This document shows, piece by piece, positions 1-7,829 of a stretch of 31,254 nucleotides of DNA (the first letter of the stretch is position 1; the number at the start of each line of letters is the position of its first letter). The DNA is taken from the NCBI GenBank assembly GCA_964247675.1, contig CAXTVW010000021.1, positions 1 through 31,254 on the forward strand, given 5' to 3'. The notes under the pieces are model-generated. The model did not search any database and was not told the DNA's origin. It saw nothing but the letters and a program-made list of their open reading frames with translations. Source of the DNA: BOG-908 sp964247675 (GTDB taxonomy: Bacteria > Pseudomonadota > Alphaproteobacteria > Acetobacterales > Acetobacteraceae). Both the position numbers and the translations under genes were made by a program.

Positions 1-3000
1 TCACCCCGATCGTCACCGACCCCACCCCAGTCCGCGCCTGCACGTCCGGCCGGTACATGTCCCGTATGCTTGCCGCCGGCAGCACGAACCGCCCTGGCGA
101 GACCACACGCACCACGTAGGCCAGGTTGAAATGCTGCGGGTCGGGCGGGTCTTTCTTGTCGTTGTCGGTGTCGCTGTCCGGGGTGTCGCTGTCGCTCGTG
201 TCCGCCGATACGCGGCCGAGGTCGATCGCGGCCATGAAGCGGTCGTCGCGTTTCTCGGCGATCCGCGTAGGCGTGATCTCGCCTAGCCAGGGCAGGCCGT
301 TCTCCTCCGTCTTCGTGGAGACCGGCACGACGCGCTCGATCTCGAAGCCGGCCGGTAGCGGATCGACCAGCATCGACTGGTGATAGGCGTCGTCGTCCAC
401 GTCGCCGGAGAGGTGCACGACCAGGCGCTGGTTCTGCACGAGATGGCCGAGATCGACGGCGCTGCCGTCCGCGGCCGTTACCGTCTTGGCAATCGTCACG
501 TGGCTGGAGGCGGCAGGCGGCGCGCTGGTGGGCAGGCCGCGTACGCTGACGATGCGGGTTACCGGGTGGCTGCCCGTGTTGCGTATGGCCACATCGTGCA
601 GGCCCGTCACGTTCCTGCTCAGGCTGACCACGGCCGCCTTGGGCTGCGCCGTGCCGTCCACGGACACGCTGGCGGGGCCGGCGCGTTCCAGCAGCACGCC
701 GGCGGCGATCACCAGCCAGCCTTGCTCCTGTGTGGTCAGGTCGTCCGTGCGGGTGTCCAGCCGGTTCAGTGCTGCAAGCAGCCGGCGGACGCGCGGCCGG
801 TCGCCTATCTCGGCGGCCAGGGACACCATCGCTGCGGTGTCGCGCGGGCGGCTGCGGTAGAAGTCGCCGAGGCGCCATTCCAGGCCGTTGCGCTCATTTG
901 GCAGCGCCGCTTCGGCCAGGTCGAAGGCGTGCACCGCGCGCGGGTGGTCGCCGAGCATCGCCAGTCCGGCGGCAAGCTGGGCCTGGCCGAGTGGTTCCAT
1001 CTTGTCGAGGTCGTTGTCGTGCATGTAGCGCAGGTCCGCGGCATCGGCCTGGCCGGTGCGCGCAGCCAGCAGCAGCGTGTAGGCGCGGCCGGCGCGGATT
1101 ACGGCGTCGTCGGTCTCCCCGGGCTTCTCGGTCAGGAACCAGAAGCGATGCAGTTGATAGCCGTCCGGGTTCGGCTGCATCAGCACGCGCAGCGCGCTGG
1201 CGAGTGCGTGCTGCGGCACGGTGTAGCCGTGCGCCTGCGCGCGTGTCAGGAAGTCGGCGATCATGGCGCCGAGGAACGGCTCGGCCTCGCCGTCCCCGGC
1301 GCGCCACAGGCCGAACGCGCCGCTATCGTCCTGGCGCTCCAGCAGCTTGTCCACGGCGTCCTGGACGCGGAAACGCAGGTCCGGCGGTGACGCGCTGCCC
1401 ACCAGCTTGGCTTCCTGCTCCACGTAGATCAGCGGCATGGCGCGGCTGACGAGCTGCTCCGAACAGCCGAACGGATACTCGTCGAGCGCTGCCAGCAAAC
1501 CCGGCAGGTCTATGTTGCCGATGTTGGAGAAGCTGGCGCGCAGGGTTGCCCCTTGCGGCACCAGGCCGGCGGCAAGGCTGGCGGAAAGGGTGGCCGTCTC
1601 GCCTGCCGCCTGCTCCGACTTGGTAACCAGCGTCACGGACTGGAACGGCGTGCGTACCTCCATCGGCCAATCATGCGTAATGTTCATGCCAGCCGGGCCG
1701 GTGAGCGTCAGCACCACGCGGCCGGTGCCTACGAGGCCGCCGGAGAGTGGGTAGGTGCGCACCACGGCCTGTTTGGCGTCCAGTTGGATGTCGTCGTCCA
1801 CCGGCTGCATGCCGAGCGCGCCTTCGGCGCTCAGGTGCACGTGGAAAGTGCCGGCTGGCGCCTCAACGTTGTGGGCGAGCAGGGTGAGTTTCGCATCATC
1901 CCCGGGGGCAAGGAAGCGCGGCAGGCTGACCTGGGCCACCACAGGGTCGCGCACCGGCACCTGCTGTTCCGCGTGGCCGAAGCCCGCCTCGCTGACCGCC
2001 ACAGCCATCAGGCGCAGACCGCCGGTAAAGTCCGGCAGGTCGATCGGCACGGTAGCGTGGCCGTCCGCACCCACTGCCACCAGGCCGCTGAACAGCGCGG
2101 TGGTGCGGGTCGGCACAACGGTCAGGCCGGCCCCATCCAGGTCACCGCCGGCGCGTATTTCGCCGGCCGCGGCGCCGTTGCCGTCGATCAGGTGCGCGTA
2201 GTCGTCGCGCACGTCCACGGCCAGGCGGCGCTTGCCGAAATAGTGCTCGGCAGGGTCAGGGCTGGCGAAGCGCGTGAGGTCCAGGATGCCCTCATCCACG
2301 GCGGCCAGGGTCAGCCAGACCTGGCCGTGGGCGGCGGCGCCGGAGACGGTGACGGGCAGGTCCAGGTGGGTACGCGGCCGCAGCACGGCGGGCGCGGCCA
2401 GCGACACGCCAATGGTGCGCGCGCCGGCGTCCAGCTTCACGTAGGCCAGCCCCACGGCGCGCACCGGCGCGTGGCCGGAAGCCTGTCCGGACGGGCGATA
2501 CACGCTGGCCATCACGTAGGCGCCGACGCCCCAACCGGCGTCCGCATGCACCGTCACGTCCGCGCCCTCTGCCGGTATGCTGGCGGTCTGCACGGCGAGC
2601 GTGCGGCTGTTCTCCACGGTGATCAGCATCTGGCCGGCGAAAGGCGGCTTGATGTGCAGGGTCGCGTCCTGGCCGGGGGCGGGCGCCGGGCCGCGCAGGC
2701 TGACGGCCACCTTCTCCGGGCTCGGCTCCGTTCCAGTGCCGCCGTCGAAGCCCACGTGCAGGATCAGCGAGGTGAACGCGCCGTCCGCCTTGCCCTGTTC
2801 GGTGACTTCCAGCCGGTAGGTGCCCCATTCCAGCTTCGGCAGGCCGATCAGTGCGCCGCCTTCCACGGCCGGCACGTCCAGAGAGCCGAACGTGACCGGC
2901 CTGTCGTGCGTGGCGGTTTTCCACTCCCAACGGCCGTCCACGGCAAAGTAGTTGTAGTCGGTCACCTGTTCCACGAGCCGGAAGGCCACCGTGCGGGCCA

Positions 3001-5014
3001 GGCGGGAGCCGTCCGGCGCAAAGGCCGCCGCCGCCACGGCGCTCTCGTGATCCTCGGGCAGCAGCGCCTCCTCGTTGGGCGGGCGCAGGCCGAGAAGCAC
3101 ATCGTGCGTTGCCACTTTCAGAGTCGTGCGGCTCTCCGTCGCACGGCCGCCCGGCTCGGCCACGGAGACGTCCACTTCCGCCCGAAGCGGTGCGCTGGTC
3201 TTCGGCAGCTTTAGCGCGGCCGCGTCGATGGACAGGGCCGAATGGCCCTGCGCGTCCGTCGCCGGGCCCTCGATGTCCTGCGCGTCGGTGTTGAGCTGCT
3301 CGTCGGCGCGGCCGAACACCCAGCCATGTTCGGCGACCGGCTCGGTGTCGCGCTGCAACTGCACGTGGGCGGAGACCTGCAGGTCCGCGGCCGGCGCGCC
3401 GTACAGGTAGCGGCTCGCGACGTCGATGATTGCCGGCGCGCTTTGCGTGATGCGCGGGCTGCGCGGCGTCAGCTCTACGGCCAGGCGGTTCGGCACGAAA
3501 TCCTGCACCTGCACTTCGAGCGTGCCGATCACCGTCTTCGTCCCGGCCAGCATCTCTTCCAGCCGCCAGGTGCCGCGTGGCGCGGTGGCGTTCAGCGGGA
3601 TCGGCTGCACCGCCACGCCCACCGCGTTCGGCACCAGCCGCGTGCGGACCGCCTCCACACCGTCAGGCCGGTGCAGCACCACCGTCACCGCCTGGCCGTC
3701 GGGTAGTGGCTTGGCCAAACCGTCCCGCACGATAGTGCCGAGCTGGATCGTCTCACCCGGCCGGTAGATGCCGCGGTCTGTGTACAGGAAGCCGTCCACC
3801 GGCCCCGGATCGGCCCGGCCTTCCACGCCGCGATCGGAAAAGTCGAAGCCCGGCTTGTCGAGCTGCAGGGCGGTGAAGTCGTCGCCGGCATAGGCCATCA
3901 CCATGCGGGGGGTCAGGCCTTGGGCGCCGCGCATCAGGCCGGCGCCGAACACCGCCTCGCCATTCGCGTTGGTGGCGATCCGGCCGAGCTCGTCGTTGTT
4001 GGCGGCGAGCAGGGACACCTCGGCGCCAGTGACCGGGTTTGCGGTGGACAGCGAGCGGACGAACACGTGCAGGCCGTCCGCGCCCTTGTGCGTGGTGAGC
4101 ATGAGGTCGGTGTCGAACACCCAGCGCGTGCCGGTAACCTGCCAGTCCTGCGTGGTCTGGCCGTCTACCACCTTGCTGAGCAGGCTGATGCGGTAGGCGC
4201 CCGGCAAACGATGCGGCAGCACCTGCGCCAGCGGAAAGGCCGTCGTCACCTTCTCGTTGCGCGCACCTTTCACAGTCAGGTCGCCTTCCCACACCGGAAC
4301 GCCGAGCGTATCGACCGGATGACCGAGCGCCTCGTCGTATTCCGGGTTGTTGTCGCTGTAGTCAGCGCCGAGATGCGTGCGCACCAGCACCCGGTCGGTG
4401 ATCCGTTCCACCCGCAGATGCACGTGCGACACGTTCACCGTGGCGATGGGCAGGCCGCGCGTGGCGTCACGCGACAGGATGAAGCCGTCATCGGCGAAAT
4501 CGGTGTTGGCCGGCAGGTCGCCCAGGCTAAGCGGCAGCGTCTCGTCGGCCAGCTTGCGCGAGCCGTCGGCGCCCGGCAGCCCGGCCAGCACGGTCAGCTG
4601 GTAGGTGACGCCGAACGCCAGACCGCCGATGCACAGCCGCTCCCCGTTCACCTGCAGCGCCGGCTTTATTTCCGGCTCGATGCGCAGGTAGTCCGCAGGG
4701 TGGAAATCCGACGCGGTGGAGACGGGGCCGGTAAACACCAGGCAGGCTTGCGCCTTGTTGCCCTTGGCATCGAGCGCCACGCGCTGGATGTTGAGCGCGC
4801 GCACGCCGCTGGGCGGGGCCGCGGGTGAAGCTGCCTCGCGCGGGCCGGCGGCCGGCTTGATGGCGATGCCGCTCGGCGCGGGCGCGGGCATGGCGGCCAC
4901 GTTCGCACGGACCGGGAAGCTGGTCTGGCGCGCCGGTTGTATGGCGCGTCCGGCCAGGAAGCCTGCCCCGGCGGAGACCAGGCTGGTCGCCAGGATAAGT
5001 GGAAGCACGCGCAT
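1..5014 (-). CDS. Alpha-2-macroglobulin family protein (C-terminus beyond window)
   Basis: The frame is open from an ATG at 5014 (GAGGG 5 bases upstream) to the window edge, giving 1671 residues with no stop. The N-terminus (MRVLPLILATSLVSAGAGFL) is a signal peptide or membrane anchor; no lipobox cysteine is visible, although E. coli YfhM is a lipoprotein. The middle has the family segment AAVDEGILDLTRF followed by DPAEHYFGKRRL. The thioester motif GCSEQ lies at about residues 1183-1187 (bases 1454-1468), so the reactive Cys-Gln pair is intact. Known bacterial members are periplasmic protease traps that often act with penicillin-binding protein 1C; such a partner would lie downstream, outside the window. 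A secreted S53 protease is encoded nearby, but a link is speculation. Long open frames on the other strand across this gene are shadows of its GC-rich codons. Confidence 0.93.
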   Translation of the reverse strand, partial: MRVLPLILATSLVSAGAGFLAGRAIQPARQTSFPVRANVAAMPAPAPSGIAIKPAAGPREAASPAAPPSGVRALNIQRVALDAKGNKAQACLVFTGPVSTASDFHPADYLRIEPEIKPALQVNGERLCIGGLAFGVTYQLTVLAGLPGADGSRKLADETLPLSLGDLPANTDFADDGFILSRDATRGLPIATVNVSHVHLRVERITDRVLVRTHLGADYSDNNPEYDEALGHPVDTLGVPVWEGDLTVKGARNEKVTTAFPLAQVLPHRLPGAYRISLLSKVVDGQTTQDWQVTGTRWVFDTDLMLTTHKGADGLHVFVRSLSTANPVTGAEVSLLAANNDELGRIATNANGEAVFGAGLMRGAQGLTPRMVMAYAGDDFTALQLDKPGFDFSDRGVEGRADPGPVDGFLYTDRGIYRPGETIQLGTIVRDGLAKPLPDGQAVTVVLHRPDGVEAVRTRLVPNAVGVAVQPIPLNATAPRGTWRLEEMLAGTKTVIGTLEVQVQDFVPNRLAVELTPRSPRITQSAPAIIDVASRYLYGAPAADLQVSAHVQLQRDTEPVAEHGWVFGRADEQLNTDAQDIEGPATDAQGHSALSIDAAALKLPKTSAPLRAEVDVSVAEPGGRATESRTTLKVATHDVLLGLRPPNEEALLPEDHESAVAAAAFAPDGSRLARTVAFRLVEQVTDYNYFAVDGRWEWKTATHDRPVTFGSLDVPAVEGGALIGLPKLEWGTYRLEVTEQGKADGAFTSLILHVGFDGGTGTEPSPEKVAVSLRGPAPAPGQDATLHIKPPFAGQMLITVENSRTLAVQTASIPAEGADVTVHADAGWGVGAYVMASVYRPSGQASGHAPVRAVGLAYVKLDAGARTIGVSLAAPAVLRPRTHLDLPVTVSGAAAHGQVWLTLAAVDEGILDLTRFASPDPAEHYFGKRRLAVDVRDDYAHLIDGNGAAAGEIRAGGDLDGAGLTVVPTRTTALFSGLVAVGADGHATVPIDLPDFTGGLRLMAVAVSEAGFGHAEQQVPVRDPVVAQVSLPRFLAPGDDAKLTLLAHNVEAPAGTFHVHLSAEGALGMQPVDDDIQLDAKQAVVRTYPLSGGLVGTGRVVLTLTGPAGMNITHDWPMEVRTPFQSVTLVTKSEQAAGETATLSASLAAGLVPQGATLRASFSNIGNIDLPGLLAALDEYPFGCSEQLVSRAMPLIYVEQEAKLVGSASPPDLRFRVQDAVDKLLERQDDSGAFGLWRAGDGEAEPFLGAMIADFLTRAQAHGYTVPQHALASALRVLMQPNPDGYQLHRFWFLTEKPGETDDAVIRAGRAYTLLLAARTGQADAADLRYMHDNDLDKMEPLGQAQLAAGLAMLGDHPRAVHAFDLAEAALPNERNGLEWRLGDFYRSRPRDTAAMVSLAAEIGDRPRVRRLLAALNRLDTRTDDLTTQEQGWLVIAAGVLLERAGPASVSVDGTAQPKAAVVSLSRNVTGLHDVAIRNTGSHPVTRIVSVRGLPTSAPPAASSHVTIAKTVTAADGSAVDLGHLVQNQRLVVHLSGDVDDDAYHQSMLVDPLPAGFEIERVVPVSTKTEENGLPWLGEITPTRIAEKRDDRFMAAIDLGRVSADTSDSDTPDSDTDNDKKDPPDPQHFNLAYVVRVVSPGRFVLPAASIRDMYRPDVQARTGVGSVTIGV

Positions 5015-5099
5015 GCCGGCCCTCGGTCTGTGCGCCCTGGAGTTTGGGCGTCGTTACGCGCGCATCATAGGGGTGGCGGATGGGGTTCGGAAAGTGGGC

Positions 5100-5477
5100 A
5101 AGCAAGGCCTTCTTTTTGAGAAAAAGAAGCAAAAACTTTTATGAGCGCTGTCGCGGGCCTGCAGTAACGGCACGACCATGCTTGCAACGGAATGTCCGCA
5201 TCCTTGGGTGAGCGAAAAGACTCCCTATTCAAGGAAGAAGCGAAAGCCGGTGCAAAAAGGAGTATTTGCCTTTTATGTGCTGCTTCCTGAGAAACTGCAT
5301 TTATAGATACCGCATCCACCATCGCCAGTTAGCGTACGCAGAGAGCAATTTAGACCGTTTTATTCACAATGTTCGTCTCACCAGGGCTTGTATTATCAAG
5401 CCGCCCGCTGCAACGGTCCGCGACAGCGCTGGCAAAAGCTTTTTGCTTCTTTTTCTCGAAAAAGAAGGCCTTGCTTC
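5100..5477. repeat. Bipartite palindromic element a (with ~255 bp insertion)
   Basis: The left arm (5100-5140) has GGCCTTCTTTTTGAG then AAAAAGAAGCAAAAACTTTT. The right arm (5433-5476) is its reverse complement, with CAAAAGCTTTTTGCTTC and GAAGGCCTTGCTT. Inside the arms, GAGCGCTGTCGCGG (5143-5156) pairs with CCGCGACAGCGCT (5418-5430). About 255 bp of lower-GC sequence separates these inner stems, far more than the usual 20-90 bp, and I recognise no gene in it. The right arm ends at the stop codon of the NAD-kinase-like gene (5479). Confidence 0.85.
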
Positions 5478-5478
5478 C

Positions 5479-6660
5479 TCACTTCCCCGGCGAAGGGCCG
5501 CCAGCCTGCCCAGGCACGCCAACCGGCGGCACCGGTCCCTGGCACGCGCGGACCACCCCGGCCAGAGCCAACACAACAACGAACGCAGCGATACGCAAGC
5601 GGCGCGAGGCCACAGCGGGCCGTCTGCGCGCCGCGGTCACCACCGGCTTTGCCGGCGCGCTGGCGGCGACGGTCGGCTTGGCCGGGACACTGCGCCTGAC
5701 TGCCGCTGCCGCTGCCGCCGCCACCGCCGTCGCCGCGGGGCGGGCGGCTGCCACCGGATCGCGCGACGGAACGAAGCGCAATTGCCGGTCGGAGACCGAG
5801 ACGCGCAGCGTGCGGCCCCAGGCGAAGTCCAGCCTGTCGCCTTCCATGCCGTCGGCGAACACCACGCCGCCCTCGTTCATGCGGGAGACGAGCAGCAGGA
5901 TGTCGCCGCGGCCGATCCGGCCGGACGCGATGTTCACGCCTGTGGCACGGCTCGGCCAGGGCTCGCGCGCCAGGAAGACGGCGGCCTGGTCGTCCGGGCG
6001 TAGGTCTATGCTGACGCCGGTGGCGCGGCTGATGGAGAGCGCCCAGCCGGTCGCACCCGTGCCGGTGGCCACGATCACGCCGGACGAGGACTGCGCCTCC
6101 TCCCGGCCGGCATAGGCGATGGTGTAGCGCGCGGATTGGTGGCTGGCGTGGCCCACAAAGATCTCGTTGAGCGCCAGCAGGCGCTGGCCGTCATCCAGCT
6201 CCGCCTGCACCATGGTCCGCTTGTCCGTGCCCAGCTTGCCGGCGGCGGCCAGCGGCAGCATGGCGGCCACGTCTCCCGGCCGGTGCGGCACCAGCACGCC
6301 GGGGTTGCGCGCGGGGTCCGCGTTCACGCCGATCACCGGCTGGCCGGCGAGGTATTTGGCCACGTTGGCGACCAGCCCGTCCTGGCCCACGGCGACCACC
6401 AGGTCCTCCGGCGCGAACAGGAAGCGGTCCAGCTCGGCGCGGCGCACCGCGGCGATGCGCCAGTCTTTCGGCACGCCGGCGCGTATCTCGGACACGGCGG
6501 CGCGCACCTGCTCGCGCGCGGCGTCCAGCCCTTCCAGGCTCTGCGCGCGCCGGCGCAGGAATACGTCCGCCTGGCCGCGTGTGGCGTGGCGGGCCATCAG
6601 CTGGTCGTACTCGGTCTCCCGCGTGACGATGACCAGCCTGGGTGCCAGCGCGCCGGTCAT
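5479..6660 (-). CDS. NAD kinase-like protein with C-terminal membrane anchor
   Basis: This 393-residue protein starts at the ATG overlapping the stop of the upstream SPFH gene (TGATG), so the two are translationally coupled. The first ~290 residues resemble the NAD kinase fold. The usual GGDGT motif reads VGQDGL, the following strand reads PVIGVNADP, and the NAD-binding segment reads VIVATGTGATGWAL in place of the usual STPTGSTAY-type sequence. The catalytic-type Asp is kept while the flanking Gly and Thr are changed. After an Ala/Pro-rich linker comes one hydrophobic helix (RIAAFVVVLALAGVV) and a short Pro/Gly tail. The domain call is fairly secure; kinase activity is not. It may be a nucleotide-binding regulator tethered to the membrane next to its SPFH partner. 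Confidence 0.8.
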   Translation of the reverse strand: MTGALAPRLVIVTRETEYDQLMARHATRGQADVFLRRRAQSLEGLDAAREQVRAAVSEIRAGVPKDWRIAAVRRAELDRFLFAPEDLVVAVGQDGLVANVAKYLAGQPVIGVNADPARNPGVLVPHRPGDVAAMLPLAAAGKLGTDKRTMVQAELDDGQRLLALNEIFVGHASHQSARYTIAYAGREEAQSSSGVIVATGTGATGWALSISRATGVSIDLRPDDQAAVFLAREPWPSRATGVNIASGRIGRGDILLLVSRMNEGGVVFADGMEGDRLDFAWGRTLRVSVSDRQLRFVPSRDPVAAARPAATAVAAAAAAAVRRSVPAKPTVAASAPAKPVVTAARRRPAVASRRLRIAAFVVVLALAGVVRACQGPVPPVGVPGQAGGPSPGK

Positions 6661-7667
6661 CAGGCTTGGCCGGCGCTCCTGGTGGCCGGTGCCGCCGGTC
6701 CGGCCGGCGTGCCTTTCAGCAGGCCGGTGAGCGCGCTGGTGAGGTCGGGCGTCACGTTCAGCGTGTCGATCTTGGTCAGCTTCTCGGCGAAGCGGCGCAG
6801 GGTAATGGCGTGCAGCACGGCGGGGTCGGCCGATTGCAGCAGGGCCAGGCGCTCGCCCTCGGCGGCGTTGTTGGCTGCTTCGACGATACGTATGCGCGCG
6901 GCGTCGCCCTCGGCGGCGATGCGGCCGGCTTCCGCGCGGCCCGCTGCCACGCGTCGGGCGTTCTCGTCCTGCTGGGCGATCAGCGCGGCCTCGCGGCGCG
7001 ATAGCTCCACCTTCGTGGAAAGCTCGTTCTCGGCGATCGCACGCTCCTTTTCCACCGCGGCGGCGCGGCGGGCGAACGAGGCTTCGTCCGCGGTGCCCTG
7101 GGCGCGCTCGAAGGTGGGCGCCTCCAGCGCACGGGCGAGGTCCGCGCTTGGGCTGAGGCCAGCGACGCGGACGGTGACCACGGCAATCCCCATGTCCTGC
7201 AGGCGCTCGCCTTCCGCCAGGCCCGCGGTGATGCCGGCCTGGATCAGGCTGGCGCCCTCGGTCAGCAGCTCGTGCACGTCTCGATGCTCGATGTAGCGCG
7301 CGCTCTGATACTGGGCGAGGCCGATTAGCAGGCTGGCGATGCGTTCCAGCGGGTCCGTGCGCAGCCTGCCCGTGCGCAGGTCTATGGTGAAGTCCACGCG
7401 GTCCGCCAGGCGTTCCGGGTCGGCCGCGCGCCAGGTGATGGTGCCCTGCACGGTGACCACCTGGTAGTCGCGCGAGCGGGCCTGGAAGACGAAGTCGGTG
7501 TCGCGGTCGTCGGCGGGGATTTCCATGATGCTGGTGCGGTCCGGCCAGAACCAGAATGCCAGCCCACGGCCGGCCCGGACGCGGCGGCCGCGGCGGAACA
7601 CGATGATGTTGCTGGAAGCCTCGCTGCGCAAATGGCGCAGCGAGAAGAAGCGGGTGATTTCGGCCAT
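6660..7667 (-). CDS. SPFH/band 7 domain protein
   Basis: A protein of about 335 residues beginning MAEITRFFSLRHLRSEASSN. The N-terminal half looks like an SPFH (stomatin/prohibitin) domain with VFRRGRRVRAGRGLAFWFWP and a strand region ending ITWRAADPERLADRV. From about residue 195 it is a Glu/Ala/Arg-rich coiled coil, followed by a short Pro/Ala tail. SPFH proteins scaffold membrane microdomains and often pair with a small partner gene, here the overlapping NAD-kinase-like gene. The start is uncertain: ATG at 7676 and TTG at 7703 are in frame, but none has a convincing ribosome site and the TTG abuts a repeat arm. The long open frame covering this gene in another phase is a shadow. Confidence 0.82.
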   Translation of the reverse strand: MAEITRFFSLRHLRSEASSNIIVFRRGRRVRAGRGLAFWFWPDRTSIMEIPADDRDTDFVFQARSRDYQVVTVQGTITWRAADPERLADRVDFTIDLRTGRLRTDPLERIASLLIGLAQYQSARYIEHRDVHELLTEGASLIQAGITAGLAEGERLQDMGIAVVTVRVAGLSPSADLARALEAPTFERAQGTADEASFARRAAAVEKERAIAENELSTKVELSRREAALIAQQDENARRVAAGRAEAGRIAAEGDAARIRIVEAANNAAEGERLALLQSADPAVLHAITLRRFAEKLTKIDTLNVTPDLTSALTGLLKGTPAGPAAPATRSAGQA

Positions 7668-7715
7668 TGCCGCCATGCTGGCGGGGGATGCGGAAGGCGG
7701 CAAGGCAAGAAGAAC

Positions 7716-7829
7716 GCAAGCAGTCCTTTTTTGGGAAAAAAAGGAGCCCCCGTCGGCGGCTGTCTCAGCAGCCGCCGACAGGGAGCAAAAGTTTTTTGCT
7801 TCTTTTTTTCAAAAAAGAAGGCCTTCCTT
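7716..7829. repeat. Bipartite palindromic element b
   Basis: This compact copy has left arm 7716-7746 (AAGCAGTCCTTTTTTGGG), a very strong inner palindrome CGTCGGCGGCTG/CAGCCGCCGACA around 7751-7780, and right arm 7785-7828 (CAAAAGTTTTTTGCTTC, then GAAGGCCTTCCTTC). The right arm directly abuts the stop codon of the S53 protease gene (7829-7831). The left end lies just upstream of the SPFH gene. Confidence 0.85.

Noticed and set aside
380..3214. Long plus-strand open frames (336 and 553 codons) opposite the macroglobulin gene
   Set aside because: They are low-complexity Arg/Gly/His-rich translations antisense to a continuous minus-strand gene with clear family motifs; typical shadows of high-GC coding DNA.
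6661..7719. Extension of the NAD-kinase-like frame upstream to 7719 as one 746-residue protein
   Set aside because: The upstream part is Arg/Pro-rich shadow of the SPFH gene, and the ATG at 6660 overlaps the SPFH stop as in coupled genes.
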